Notes: a model not told the origin generated them from the letters alone. A DNA stretch of 64,000 nt from an uncultured Kiloniellaceae bacterium (GCA_947500035.1 CANMQP010000016.1:62001-126000), one strand, 5' to 3'. Shown: positions 10,286 through 18,093, counted from the first letter of the stretch. Made by a program: numbers and translations.

Positions 10286-10951
10286 ATGCCGGACTACACG
10301 TTACCCGAGAAGCAAACCGTCGCTCTTCTGACGCTCTCCGCGCAACGCGATTTCACGCTTCCCGGGTCGCCTGTGCGCGCCGCAGGGCTGGCCCGCGCCA
10401 TCCCGGCCATGAAGCGCCTGGTGGACGGCTTCCGGCAGCAGGGTGCGCCGATCTATCATTCGGTGCGCCTCTATCGCCCTGACGGCACGAATGTCGACGT
10501 CTGCCGGCGCCAGGCCGTCGAGGAAGGTCTGCGCATTCTCATGCCTGGCAGCTTTGGCTCGGAACTGATCGACGAAGTCAAACCCAAGGCCGGTATCCGC
10601 CTGGACCCGGATCTTCTCTTCGCCGGGAAGTTCCAGTCCATCGGCGAGAAAGAAGCTATCTTCTACCGCCCGCGCTGGGGGGCCTTCCACGACACCGGTC
10701 TGGAGGCTGAACTCAAGGCGCGCGGCGTGACCACCCTGGTGATCTGCGGTTTCAGCTTTGCGACCGGCACCCGGGCCACGATCTATGAGGCCAGCGCCCG
10801 TGACTTCCGTCTCGTGCTGGTGCCCGATGCGGTCTGTAACTCCACCGAAGACGGCGTACGCGAGCTGGGCCGGATGGGCGTCTATCTGTTGAATGCCGAG
10901 AACTGCCTGACCTGGCTGACCAGTGAAGAGCGGTCTGGCGAGGCCGCTTGA
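10286..10951 (+). CDS. Isochorismatase-fold cysteine hydrolase family protein, catalytically degenerate
   Basis: 221 residues with the Rossmann-like cysteine hydrolase fold (nicotinamidase, isochorismatase, N-carbamoylsarcosine amidase). All three catalytic positions are changed. The Asp of the hhhDxQ motif is Ser18 (LLTLSAQRDF), the Lys of KPRYSAF is Arg128 (RPRWGAF), and the nucleophilic Cys is Gly161 (GFSFATGTRATIYEA). The nearby Cys154 is seven residues too early. A binding or structural role is more likely than hydrolysis; this is inferred from motif alignment by eye. The GST, kinase and transporter genes elsewhere give no functional hint. Confidence 0.82.
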   Translation: MPDYTLPEKQTVALLTLSAQRDFTLPGSPVRAAGLARAIPAMKRLVDGFRQQGAPIYHSVRLYRPDGTNVDVCRRQAVEEGLRILMPGSFGSELIDEVKPKAGIRLDPDLLFAGKFQSIGEKEAIFYRPRWGAFHDTGLEAELKARGVTTLVICGFSFATGTRATIYEASARDFRLVLVPDAVCNSTEDGVRELGRMGVYLLNAENCLTWLTSEERSGEAA

Positions 10952-11144
10952 TATATAAAACAAGCGGTTATTAACACCTGTTGATTTTCTGCCTTTAGTA
11001 GCTTCTGCAAAGGCCTTCTTTGGAATACTTTTGAGACTGTCCGTTGCGTCGGGACAGGTGGTTTGCTACCAAGCCTTAACGCAGGATAACGCTGAGGACC
11101 GGGCCGATTACCGTTCGATCCTAAAGCGGTGCGAAAGGTGGAAC

Positions 11145-11531
11145 ATGCATATCCAGATTATTCTGGCGGTGGCCTTGGGCGGCGCGCTTGGCGCGGTCGG
11201 GCGCTATCTTGCCGTCAGCCAGATCAGTCACTGGATGGGCGGCAGCTTTCCCTACGGAACCCTCGCGGTCAACGTGGTCGGATCCTTCATCATGGCGGCG
11301 CTGGTCGAGGCCTTTGCCTCTGTCTGGTCGCCGTCTCAGATGGTGCGGGCGTTTTTAACGGTTGGCTGCCTTGGCGCTTTCACGACCTTTTCGACCTTTT
11401 CGATGGAAACCGTGCTGTTGGTCGAGCGCGGTGAGACCGGACAGGCGGTCATCTACGCGTTAGCCTCCGTTATTCTCTCAGTGCTTGGGTTCTTTGCGGG
11501 GCTCCAGCTGTTCCGAACGATTTTAGGATAA
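11145..11531 (+). CDS. crcB: Fluoride efflux channel CrcB/Fluc
   Basis: 128 residues with four predicted membrane helices. Fluc proteins form dual-topology dimers that export fluoride. Motifs GGALGAVGRYL (helix 1), GTLAVNVVGSF (helix 2, with the conserved Asn) and GCLGAFTTFSTF (helix 3 break and Phe box) are present. The ATG at 11145 has AAGGTGG upstream; an in-frame extension to 11031 lacks support. No fluoride riboswitch was recognised upstream. It lies 7 bases before the pseudouridine synthase gene. Confidence 0.95.
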   Translation: MHIQIILAVALGGALGAVGRYLAVSQISHWMGGSFPYGTLAVNVVGSFIMAALVEAFASVWSPSQMVRAFLTVGCLGAFTTFSTFSMETVLLVERGETGQAVIYALASVILSVLGFFAGLQLFRTILG

Positions 11532-11538
11532 GCGTATT

Positions 11539-12603
11539 ATGCCTGTCGAAATGGTGACCGTAAGCAGCGACGAATCCGGTGACCGCCTGGACCGCTGGTT
11601 GAAGCGCCGCTATGCCGACGTGACCCAGGGGCAGGTGGAGAAGCTGCTGCGGACCGGGCAGGTGCGCCTGGACGGCAAGCGGGCGAAGTCCTCCGCGCGG
11701 GTTGAAGCGGGACAGGTGGTGCGTGTTCCGCCTCTTGCCGCCGGCCCCGGCCGATCGCCGGAAGCGGGCGCGCGTGCGGTCAGGAAACCCGCAGCCTCGA
11801 GCAAGGATATCAAGGCGCTGCAGGATGCGATTATCTTCAAGGATGACTGGGTTCTCGCGATCAATAAACCCAGTGGGCTTGCGGTGCAGGGCGGGACCGG
11901 ACAAAGCCGACATGTGGACGCCATGCTCGACGGCCTGATCTTCGACCGTAAGGACCGTCCCAAGCTCGTTCATCGGCTCGACCGGGACACCAGCGGCGTG
12001 CTGCTGCTGGCGCGTACCGGTGCGGCGGCCCGCGATCTGACCGCGGCCTTCCGGGGCAAAGACGCCCGCAAGATCTATTGGGCCGTGGTGGTCGGAAAGC
12101 CCCCCAAGGCGCGCGGTGTGATCGACATGTCGCTGGGCAAGGCTGCTTCGGAGGGGGGCATGGAGAAGGTTGCTGCCCTGGGCCCGGCAGGCAAGCGCGC
12201 GCTGACGCTTTACCAGACAATTGCCACAGGGAAGGGCAAAAGCCGCGGACTGACCTGGCTTGCGCTGATGCCGCTGACCGGGCGGACCCATCAGCTGCGC
12301 GTCCATTGCGCGGAGATGGGCATGCCGATCGTGGGTGACGGCAAGTATGGCGGCAAGCAGGCCTTCCCCGCGAAACCCGACTTTCCCAAACGTCTGATGC
12401 TCCATGCCCAGGAGATCGCCTTGCCGCATCCGGACGATGGCACGACCCTTCGGATCGCTGCACCTCTGCCGACAGAAATGCAGGCGGCCTGGAAGGCATT
12501 CCACTTTGATATCAGGCACGGCGAAAACGTCGCGAACGATCTGGCGACCTATGCCGATGCGCTGGACCTGGAAAAGCGGAAACCGGATTCCATGGCGCGA
12601 TGA
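11539..12603 (+). CDS. RluA-family 23S rRNA pseudouridine synthase (RluC-like)
   Basis: 354 residues. An N-terminal S4 RNA-binding domain (about 12-70, GDRLDRWLKRRYADVTQGQV) precedes the catalytic domain with HRLDRDTSGVLLLA, whose Asp148 is the expected nucleophile. The later RTHQLRVHCAEMG motif is also characteristic. RluC modifies U955, U2504 and U2580 in E. coli; whether the target set is the same here is inferred. The stop region is duplicated in a 27-bp tandem repeat. Confidence 0.92.
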   Translation: MPVEMVTVSSDESGDRLDRWLKRRYADVTQGQVEKLLRTGQVRLDGKRAKSSARVEAGQVVRVPPLAAGPGRSPEAGARAVRKPAASSKDIKALQDAIIFKDDWVLAINKPSGLAVQGGTGQSRHVDAMLDGLIFDRKDRPKLVHRLDRDTSGVLLLARTGAAARDLTAAFRGKDARKIYWAVVVGKPPKARGVIDMSLGKAASEGGMEKVAALGPAGKRALTLYQTIATGKGKSRGLTWLALMPLTGRTHQLRVHCAEMGMPIVGDGKYGGKQAFPAKPDFPKRLMLHAQEIALPHPDDGTTLRIAAPLPTEMQAAWKAFHFDIRHGENVANDLATYADALDLEKRKPDSMAR

Positions 12604-12704
12604 GCGCCATCATCAAACACGCCGCGATGAGCGCCATCATCAAACACGCCGCGATGAGCGCCATCACACAATGTGGCGCGATGAGCGCTATTCGAAAACG
12701 CTTA
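12597..12704 (+). repeat. 27-bp tandem repeat spanning the pseudouridine synthase stop
   Basis: Units at 12597-12623 and 12624-12650 are identical; 12651-12677 and 12678-12704 are diverged copies that keep GCGATGAGCGC. Each unit contains ATGA, and in the first the TGA is the stop of the upstream gene. Translated from 12600 the array encodes a 9-residue repeat (MSAIIKHAA) inside a 60-codon frame ending at 12782, which could be expressed through ATGA coupling, but no independent evidence shows that it is a gene. Confidence 0.9.
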
Positions 12705-12822
12705 AGGTTCAACGCTTCCTTGGCGCAGCAGATCGCGGTTGCTAAGCTCGCGATCCCTCGCGAACGGCGCCACGTTGGGTGAGCGTCCATTGATAACACT
12801 CGGACATTGCTGAAAAATCATT

Positions 12823-13524
12823 ATGCCTGACCAAGCGAACGCCTCGGCAATGACACCTCGCCTGATCGTCTTCGATTTTGACGGCACCCTGGTGGACAGC
12901 CAGCGGGTGATCATCGACTGCATGTCGGGCGCTTTTGCACACCACGATCTGCCCGTGCCGACGCCCGATGCCATTCGCCGTTCCGTCGGGCTGGCTTTGG
13001 AATATGCGATCGCGTCCCTCCTGCCGGATCCCGAAGACGGAAACCTCGCCATCCAGGTTGCGGGCGCATACCGCGAGCGCGCCTACGCCATTCGCGAGAG
13101 CGGCAGCTACGACGAGCCTCTGTTCGAAGGTGTGCGCGAGACCATAGCGGCCCTGGATCAGCCGGAGATCTGGCTTGGTATCGCGACGGGTAAAAACCGC
13201 CGTGGCCTGCTGCACAGCCTCGAAGTTCATGGTCTGCACCATCACTTTGCGACCTTGAAGACAGCGGACGACGGCCCGAGCAAGCCCCATCCCGAGATCC
13301 TCCAGCAAGCCATGGACGAGACCGGTGTCGCGCCGGAAAACACGGTGATGATCGGTGACACGACTTATGACATGCTGCTGGCGCAGAACGCCGGCGCGCA
13401 GGGGATCGGAGTCTCCTGGGGATATCACGGCGCCGAGGAACTCTCGGCCAATGGCGCGGCGCGTATCGTGGAATCTTTCGGTGAACTCCTCGACGCGCTG
13501 TCGGTCGCTGCGCGAAAGGAGTAA
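12823..13524 (+). CDS. HAD-superfamily hydrolase, phosphoglycolate phosphatase-like
   Basis: 233 residues. HAD motif I FDFDGTLVD gives nucleophile Asp18 and acid/base Asp20; a helical cap (C1 type) follows; motif II lies in LGIATGKNR, motif III is the Lys of SKPHPEIL, and motif IV is GDTTYDM. These phosphatases act on small phosphoesters such as 2-phosphoglycolate or nucleotides; the substrate cannot be fixed from sequence. It is 48 bases upstream of the ATP12 gene and reads with it. Confidence 0.9.
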   Translation: MPDQANASAMTPRLIVFDFDGTLVDSQRVIIDCMSGAFAHHDLPVPTPDAIRRSVGLALEYAIASLLPDPEDGNLAIQVAGAYRERAYAIRESGSYDEPLFEGVRETIAALDQPEIWLGIATGKNRRGLLHSLEVHGLHHHFATLKTADDGPSKPHPEILQQAMDETGVAPENTVMIGDTTYDMLLAQNAGAQGIGVSWGYHGAEELSANGAARIVESFGELLDALSVAARKE

Positions 13525-13572
13525 CCTGCCCTTTCAGGGGTCTCGGCGGCTGTAGACGGGTAACTGGATCGT

Positions 13573-14298
13573 ATGAGCACTTTGAGTGGTATCAAGCGCT
13601 TTTATAAGAAAGCTGAAGTTGTTTCTTCAAAAGAGGGTGGAAGTACCGGATTTACGGTCGCTCTCGACGGCCGCGTTTTGCGCACGCCCAACAAGTCAGC
13701 GTTGCAACTGCCCACCCACGGCCTGGCCGATGCGGTCGCATCCGAGTGGAACGCACAGGGCCAGCAGATCGATGCGCAGACCATGCCGATGATGACCCTG
13801 GCCTGCACCGCCATCGATTGGGTCCATGAGGAACGGGCCCATGCGGTCGAGACCACGGCCGCCTTCGCGGAACACGATCTGGTTTGCTACTGGGCCGAAG
13901 AGCCCCCGGAACTGGTGTCGCGGCAGCAGGAACACTGGCAACCCTTACTGGACTGGGTGACCCTGGCATTCGATGCGCCCTTGATCGTGATTCCCGGAAT
14001 TTTGGCTAGACCCCAGCCGGCGGCCTCCGTCGAAGCTTTGCGGCACGCGGTCGAAAACCTCGATGACATGGCTTTGACCGCCCTGCACACGGTGGTGTCC
14101 GCCGGTGGCTCGCTGGTCATCGGACTGGCATTGCTGCAACGGCGTCTCAGCGCGGATGAAGCTTTTACTGCGGCGCTGCTGGATGAGCTCTTTCAGATCG
14201 AGTTCTGGGGCGAGGATTCCGAAGCGGCGGCCCGTCACGCGGGCCTGCGCGGAGAATTTCACACGGCCGCGAGCTTTCTGACCCTGCTGCGCGGGTAG
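13573..14298 (+). CDS. ATP12-family F1-ATPase assembly chaperone
   Basis: 241 residues. ATP12 binds free F1 alpha subunit and prevents its aggregation before F1 assembly; the family is found in mitochondria and alphaproteobacteria. Recognisable elements are RFYKKAEV at the N-terminus, LDGRVLRTPNKSAL, the central EWNAQGQQIDAQTMPMM motif and the C-terminal EFWGEDSEAAARHAG helix. It is convergent with the phosphatase gene, only 7 bases apart. Confidence 0.93.
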   Translation: MSTLSGIKRFYKKAEVVSSKEGGSTGFTVALDGRVLRTPNKSALQLPTHGLADAVASEWNAQGQQIDAQTMPMMTLACTAIDWVHEERAHAVETTAAFAEHDLVCYWAEEPPELVSRQQEHWQPLLDWVTLAFDAPLIVIPGILARPQPAASVEALRHAVENLDDMALTALHTVVSAGGSLVIGLALLQRRLSADEAFTAALLDELFQIEFWGEDSEAAARHAGLRGEFHTAASFLTLLRG

Positions 14299-14305
14299 GC
14301 AGTTT

Positions 14306-14896
14306 TCAAACGCTGGGGACCCGAACCTTTGCGGCACTTTGATCGGACAATAGAAAGATCTCGTCGTTGTCCTGATGGGCGGTCATGGTTTCTTCCTGTG
14401 ACCAGCCGCAGAGGTAGCCGACCAGGCAGCGGTTGAGCATGCCGTGTGCCACGATACAGATCACAGGTCCGTCAGGCTGTAGCGCCGGGCGCAGGTTTTC
14501 CTCCGCGAAGCTGCCGACTCGTAGTACGACGTCGGCGTAGCTTTCCCCATCCGGATAGGGCCGGTTCCAGCGGTCGGCTTCCCGCCAGGCGGTTTTGCCC
14601 GGAAAGGCCACTTCGATTTCCTCGAGAGTCATGCCTTCGCAGGCCCCGAAACCGCACTCCTTCAAGCGGTCGTCCGAACGGCGGTCCCGCTCGATAGCTT
14701 CGGCGATGACCCCGGCGGTTTTCCAGGCGCGGTCAAGCGGGCTGGCGTGGAGCTCTTCGATCCCGGCACTGGTCAGGAAAGCGGCGGCGTTACGGGCCTG
14801 TTGTTGACCTAGCGCGCTGAGCGGGGAATCCTGCTGGCCTTGAAAGCGTGCTTCGGTATTCCATTCGGTTTGGCCATGACGTACGACGTAGAGCAT
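14306..14896 (-). CDS. Histidine phosphatase (phosphoglycerate mutase-like) family protein
   Basis: 196 residues. The RHG motif VVRHGQTEWN is at 4-13, with phosphohistidine His7, and the second catalytic His lies in IVAHGMLNRC. The proton donor Glu is probably within DRRSDDRLKECGFGACEGMT. Such enzymes include phosphoglycerate mutases, cobalamin-pathway phosphatases and broad phosphatases; no neighbour decides between them. It runs opposite to the flanking genes. Confidence 0.88.
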   Translation of the reverse strand: MLYVVRHGQTEWNTEARFQGQQDSPLSALGQQQARNAAAFLTSAGIEELHASPLDRAWKTAGVIAEAIERDRRSDDRLKECGFGACEGMTLEEIEVAFPGKTAWREADRWNRPYPDGESYADVVLRVGSFAEENLRPALQPDGPVICIVAHGMLNRCLVGYLCGWSQEETMTAHQDNDEIFLLSDQSAAKVRVPSV

Positions 14897-14995
14897 TCGC
14901 GAGTCCCGCGCTAGGTTTCAAATTGTGATGAGTTTTTGAGGGGCGCCGATTTGGTCTGCAGCCCAGTTTTAGAGCGCAGCAAGGGTGAGTGCAAT

Positions 14996-15436
14996 ATGGA
15001 ACAGCTGGAACTCCCCAGCGACGAAATCTGGTCGGAACGGCGTTTCTGGTTCGAGGATCTCGAGGCTGCGGCCGGCCAGAGCGGTGCACCTGCGCCCAGC
15101 GAGCAGGCCTGCGCACTGATGATCGATCTTCAATCCAGCTTCTGTGCCGGCGCTTTCTCGGCGGTGGTGATTCTCGCCGCGGCGATTGTGGAGGCGCAAA
15201 TTGGAGATGCACCGAAAGATGCTGAACAGCGAAAGGCCCGGCGCTGGCTGCAGGACCTGCGCAACAAACTGGTTCATGAAGACCGGGAGTCACCCGCGAT
15301 CACAGTCGAAGATCACTGGCTGCGGCGCAGCGAATGGGAGGTAGCGGCGCGGCGGGCCATTCTTCTGACCTTCACGGCGCTCTATCCCAATGCTGATCTG
15401 TCTCGGGCAGTCCTGTCTCAGGAGGATCCGGCGTGA
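14996..15436 (+). CDS. HEPN-like hypothetical protein
   Basis: 146 residues from ATG 14996 (AAGGGTGAG upstream). The protein is mostly helical. A region AFSAVVILAAAIVEAQIGD followed by WLQDLRNKLVHE resembles HEPN/DUF4145-type proteins, in which R-N-x-x-x-H is the RNase active site of toxins and defence nucleases. Here Arg-Asn-Lys-Leu-Val-His fits that pattern. The GTG of acyP overlaps its stop by four bases, so the two are translationally coupled. No antitoxin partner is evident. Function is not known. Confidence 0.7.
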   Translation: MEQLELPSDEIWSERRFWFEDLEAAAGQSGAPAPSEQACALMIDLQSSFCAGAFSAVVILAAAIVEAQIGDAPKDAEQRKARRWLQDLRNKLVHEDRESPAITVEDHWLRRSEWEVAARRAILLTFTALYPNADLSRAVLSQEDPA

Positions 15437-15717
15437 CTTCCTCCGTAAAGACTCTGCGTGCCGTGATTTCCGGGCGTGTTCAGGGCGTCTGGTTTCGCGG
15501 CTGGACCGAGCGGGAGGCAGGGAAGCTTGGATTGGACGGATGGGTGCGCAACTGCCCTGACGGGTCTGTCGAAGCCCTCTTTTCAGGTGAAGCTGCTGCG
15601 GTAGATGCGATGATCGAAGCCTGCTGGCGCGGCCCTCCCGCAGCCAAGGTGGTCTCGGTGGAAGTTGTCGAGGCTGAAGCGCCCGAGGAGCCTGGCTTTC
15701 TTCACCTGAGACGCTAA
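15433..15717 (+). CDS. acyP: Acylphosphatase
   Basis: 94 residues, typical of acylphosphatases, which hydrolyse carboxyl-phosphate bonds such as in acetyl phosphate and 1,3-bisphosphoglycerate. Catalytic Arg22 sits in GRVQGVWFRGWT and Asn40 in GWVRNCPDGSVEA. It starts with GTG overlapping the upstream HEPN-like gene by four bases (GTGA). No terminator is obvious downstream. Confidence 0.95.
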   Translation: MTSSVKTLRAVISGRVQGVWFRGWTEREAGKLGLDGWVRNCPDGSVEALFSGEAAAVDAMIEACWRGPPAAKVVSVEVVEAEAPEEPGFLHLRR

Positions 15718-15827
15718 ATGCCACAAGAAGTACACGGCTTGGCTGCGGTGACTCACTGTTAGTATTTCCGCTTTGGTTGTTCAGGTATGCAGCTTTGCGT
15801 GCCTTAGCGTCTTGATCGGGAAGAATT

Positions 15828-16529
15828 TTGCTGCGCTGTCATCCTGAGAAGGGGATCTGCGGACCGGCCAGATATGCTCTGGCTGCCGTGTTTGCACTCG
15901 CCGTCATGCTGGCGGGCGGAGCGGCCACGAAAGCGGGCGTTATTTCGGCCAGCGCCGTGCTTGATTCAGGGCAGGAAGTGCCGCCCGGCTTCTCCGATGC
16001 CTCCGGACGGGCGGACTTCAGCTATGATAGTGACAGCGGCACCTACAGCTTCGAGCTCCGGGTGTCCGGGATCACACTCACTGATATCACCTTTCCGGAC
16101 GGGAACGGTTTGGCCTTCGGCGCTGCCGGCCCGGTCCACCTGCACAACGCGGCGCGGGGTGCCAACGGACCCATCGTCGCGCCTTTCAACGACCGGGTGC
16201 TCTATTCCGAAGACGGAGATGGCTTCCGGCTGAGGTCGTTCGGTCCGCTGGACAGCCTTGTCACCGGTCTCACGACGGAAGCTTTTTTGAACCGGCTCGC
16301 ACTGGAAGGGCTGTACGTCAATGTCCACAGTTTTCCTAATTTCCCAGCAGGGGAGATCCGCGGGCAGCTTGTCGTGATCGCCGAACCGGCCGGTTTCGCG
16401 CTGCTGGGGTTCGGTTTGGCCCTCCTCCTTCTTGCCCGGGTGGTTCGGCGCGGATTCAGCTTTCGCCGTGTAAGTCCGCGCCTTATCAGCGTGGTCCGAC
16501 GGAAACTCGCTCTGCCCGGACGCCGTTAG
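15828..16529 (+). CDS. Exported CHRD-domain protein with PEP-CTERM-like tail
   Basis: 233 residues from TTG 15828 (GGAAG 6 bases upstream). A signal peptide (ALAAVFALAVMLAGGAATKAG) is followed by a CHRD domain at about 42-185 with SGQEVPPGFSDASG and HLHNAARGANGPIV. The C-terminus has EPAGFALLGFGLALLLLARV then RR, resembling a PEP-CTERM sorting signal (short motif, membrane helix, basic cluster), but with EPA instead of PEP and an unusual further ~30 basic residues. CHRD domains occur in secreted proteins; the molecular role is unknown. Confidence 0.8.
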   Translation: MLRCHPEKGICGPARYALAAVFALAVMLAGGAATKAGVISASAVLDSGQEVPPGFSDASGRADFSYDSDSGTYSFELRVSGITLTDITFPDGNGLAFGAAGPVHLHNAARGANGPIVAPFNDRVLYSEDGDGFRLRSFGPLDSLVTGLTTEAFLNRLALEGLYVNVHSFPNFPAGEIRGQLVVIAEPAGFALLGFGLALLLLARVVRRGFSFRRVSPRLISVVRRKLALPGRR

Positions 16530-16560
16530 CGCTTTGAACAACGCTGTCCTGGGTCAAACC

Positions 16561-16592
16561 CAGATTAGACGGAATCGCCATAGGTAATCCGG
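16561..16592. repeat. Possible dispersed intergenic repeat, copy 1
   Basis: AGATTAGACGGAATCGCC followed by ATAGGTAATCC, an imperfect hairpin 32 bases after the CHRD gene stop. It matches the segment at 19012-19043 at roughly three quarters of positions. Two degenerate copies do not prove a family. Confidence 0.35.
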
Positions 16593-16604
16593 TTTGGAGT
16601 AAAT

Positions 16605-16624
16605 ATTTCGATGGTTCTAGAAAT
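16605..16624 (+). promoter_or_regulatory. Predicted ArsR operator upstream of arsR
   Basis: ATTTCGATGGTTCTAGAAAT, within the larger dyad ATATTTC (16603-16609) / GAAATAT (16620-16626). It agrees at 17 of 20 positions with the site at 17002-17021 before the permease gene. It ends just before the predicted -35 box of the arsR-type gene. Confidence 0.65.
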
Positions 16625-16628
16625 ATAG

Positions 16629-16657
16629 TTGACTCGGATGACTTCCTAGCCTTTAAT
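16629..16657 (+). promoter_or_regulatory. Predicted promoter of the ArsR-type gene (leaderless)
   Basis: TTGACT (16629-16634), 17-base spacer, TTTAAT (16652-16657). Transcription would begin near 16664, at the ATG (16663) itself. No ribosome binding site precedes the ATG, in keeping with a leaderless mRNA. An alternative -10 (TATAGT, 16624-16629) overlapping the operator cannot be excluded. Confidence 0.5.
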
Positions 16658-16662
16658 GGCGT

Positions 16663-16980
16663 ATGGAAATTCTACAAGCAGCACGCTGTCTCGATAAGCT
16701 GGGCAACCCGACCAGGCTGGAGGTCTTCCGGCTTTTGGTGAAGGCAGGCAAGGCCGGGCTCGCGGTCGGCGATCTGCAGGAACACCTGAACGTTCCGGCC
16801 TCGACCCTGTCGCACCACATCTCGCATCTGGTGAATGCGGGTCTTGTACATCAGGAGCGCGAGGGTCGGGTTCTGCGCTGTCGCCCGGATTTCGAGCTCA
16901 TGCAGTCGCTGATCGATTTTATGACCGAGGAATGCTGCGAAGGGCTTGGACCTGCACAGGAAAGCAGGGATGCCAGCTGA
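16663..16980 (+). CDS. ArsR/SmtB-family transcriptional repressor
   Basis: 105 residues. Winged helix-turn-helix with recognition region VPASTLSHHISHLVNAGLV at about 44-62. A C-terminal vicinal pair Cys91-Cys92 (TEECCEGLG) matches the arsenite-sensing type in which a C-terminal Cys pair binds As(III); Cys9 and Cys73 are further thiols. It is followed by an ArsP-like permease with the same operator in front, so it probably represses itself and the permease. Confidence 0.9.
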   Translation: MEILQAARCLDKLGNPTRLEVFRLLVKAGKAGLAVGDLQEHLNVPASTLSHHISHLVNAGLVHQEREGRVLRCRPDFELMQSLIDFMTEECCEGLGPAQESRDAS

Positions 16981-17001
16981 GCGCCCTTTTTTTGACTTGA
17001 A

Positions 17002-17021
17002 ATTTCGATGATTCTGGAATT
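17002..17021 (+). promoter_or_regulatory. Predicted ArsR operator upstream of the permease gene
   Basis: ATTTCGATGATTCTGGAATT, 17 of 20 identical to 16605-16624. It lies directly after a TTGACT (16992-16997) and would cover the spacer and -10 region of that promoter, a typical repressor placement. Confidence 0.65.
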
Positions 17022-17049
17022 ATCGATTGTAAAACAGGAGAGTTAGGCC

Positions 17050-18093
17050 GTGACAGTTCTGGTCGAACGTGTAGTGGGTCTTGGGGGCCGGGTCTGGCGT
17101 CTGGACCGGGTCTGGTTGACGTTCATTCTGCTGTTTGCGGTGCTGGCCGTCGCGCTTCCGGCACAGGCGATGGACAGCGTTTCCTTTGTCATCGATGCTT
17201 TTCTCTGGATCGCGCCTTTTCTTCTGCTCTCGGTCCTGATGGCCGCCTGGCTGAAGGCTGCCGGCGCCGACCGGCTGATCGGCGCTGTCGTGTCCCGCTC
17301 TCCCGCGATGGGTATTGTTGTGGCGGCGGCGGCCGGATCACTCTCGCCCTTCTGTTCCTGCGGTGTGGTGCCCCTGGTTGCGGCTTTGCTGGCGGCTGGG
17401 GTCCCGCTGCCCGTGGTGGCAGCCTTTTGGCTCTCGTCCCCTTTGATGGATCCGGAGCAGTTCATCCTGCTGGGCGCGACCATCTCCATGGAGTTTGCCA
17501 TGGTAAAGCTGGTCACGGCCTTTGCCCTGGGGCTCATGGCGGGCTTTGCAACGCTTTCGCTGCAACGCGCGGGCGCTTTCGCCGATCCCCTCAAAGGCAT
17601 CGCGAGTTGCGGCGGCTGCGGCTCGAAGTCTCTGGCTTCGACAGAGGGCGTGCGCTGGGCCTTCTGGAAAGAGAGCGAGCGCTGGTCGGCCTTCTCGGGC
17701 GAGGCGCGCGCCGTCGGTCTTTTCCTGACCAAGTGGTTGCTGCTGGCTTTTGCGATCGAAAGCCTGATGGTGGCCTGGGTGCCGCCCAACCTGATTGCCT
17801 CTTCCCTCGGCGCGGACCAGGGACTTCTGGCAATCCCCCTGGCGGCGGCCATTGGTGTGCCCGCCTATCTCAACGGCTTTGCCGCGATCCCGCTGGTCGG
17901 TGAGATGATGTCCATGGGCATGGCGCCCGGGGCCGCCATTACCTTCCTGATTGCGGGCGGCGCGACCTCGATCCCGGCGGCCATGGCGGTGTACGCCCTG
18001 GTGCGCAAGACCGTCTTTGCCTGGTACCTGCTGTTGGCCTTTATCGGCAGTCTGCTGGCCGGGTTCGGATACCAGGTCCTGCTGTCGATGTGA
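17050..18093 (+). CDS. ArsP-like permease
   Basis: 347 residues, eight to ten predicted membrane helices. Start is GTG with AGGAG 9 bases upstream. The motif SPFCSCGVVP (Cys102, Cys104) and a repeat-related later segment GGATSIPAAMAV are typical of the permease family that includes ArsP, an efflux pump for trivalent organoarsenicals; a cytosolic CGGCG loop (Cys187, Cys190) may bind thiophilic metal. Pairing with an ArsR having a Cys-Cys sensor supports arsenic or metalloid efflux. Substrate is inferred. Confidence 0.85.
   Translation: MTVLVERVVGLGGRVWRLDRVWLTFILLFAVLAVALPAQAMDSVSFVIDAFLWIAPFLLLSVLMAAWLKAAGADRLIGAVVSRSPAMGIVVAAAAGSLSPFCSCGVVPLVAALLAAGVPLPVVAAFWLSSPLMDPEQFILLGATISMEFAMVKLVTAFALGLMAGFATLSLQRAGAFADPLKGIASCGGCGSKSLASTEGVRWAFWKESERWSAFSGEARAVGLFLTKWLLLAFAIESLMVAWVPPNLIASSLGADQGLLAIPLAAAIGVPAYLNGFAAIPLVGEMMSMGMAPGAAITFLIAGGATSIPAAMAVYALVRKTVFAWYLLLAFIGSLLAGFGYQVLLSM

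Noticed and set aside
10952-11144. Possible fluoride riboswitch before crcB
   Set aside because: None of the conserved riboswitch segments could be found by eye; only an ordinary ribosome binding site is present.
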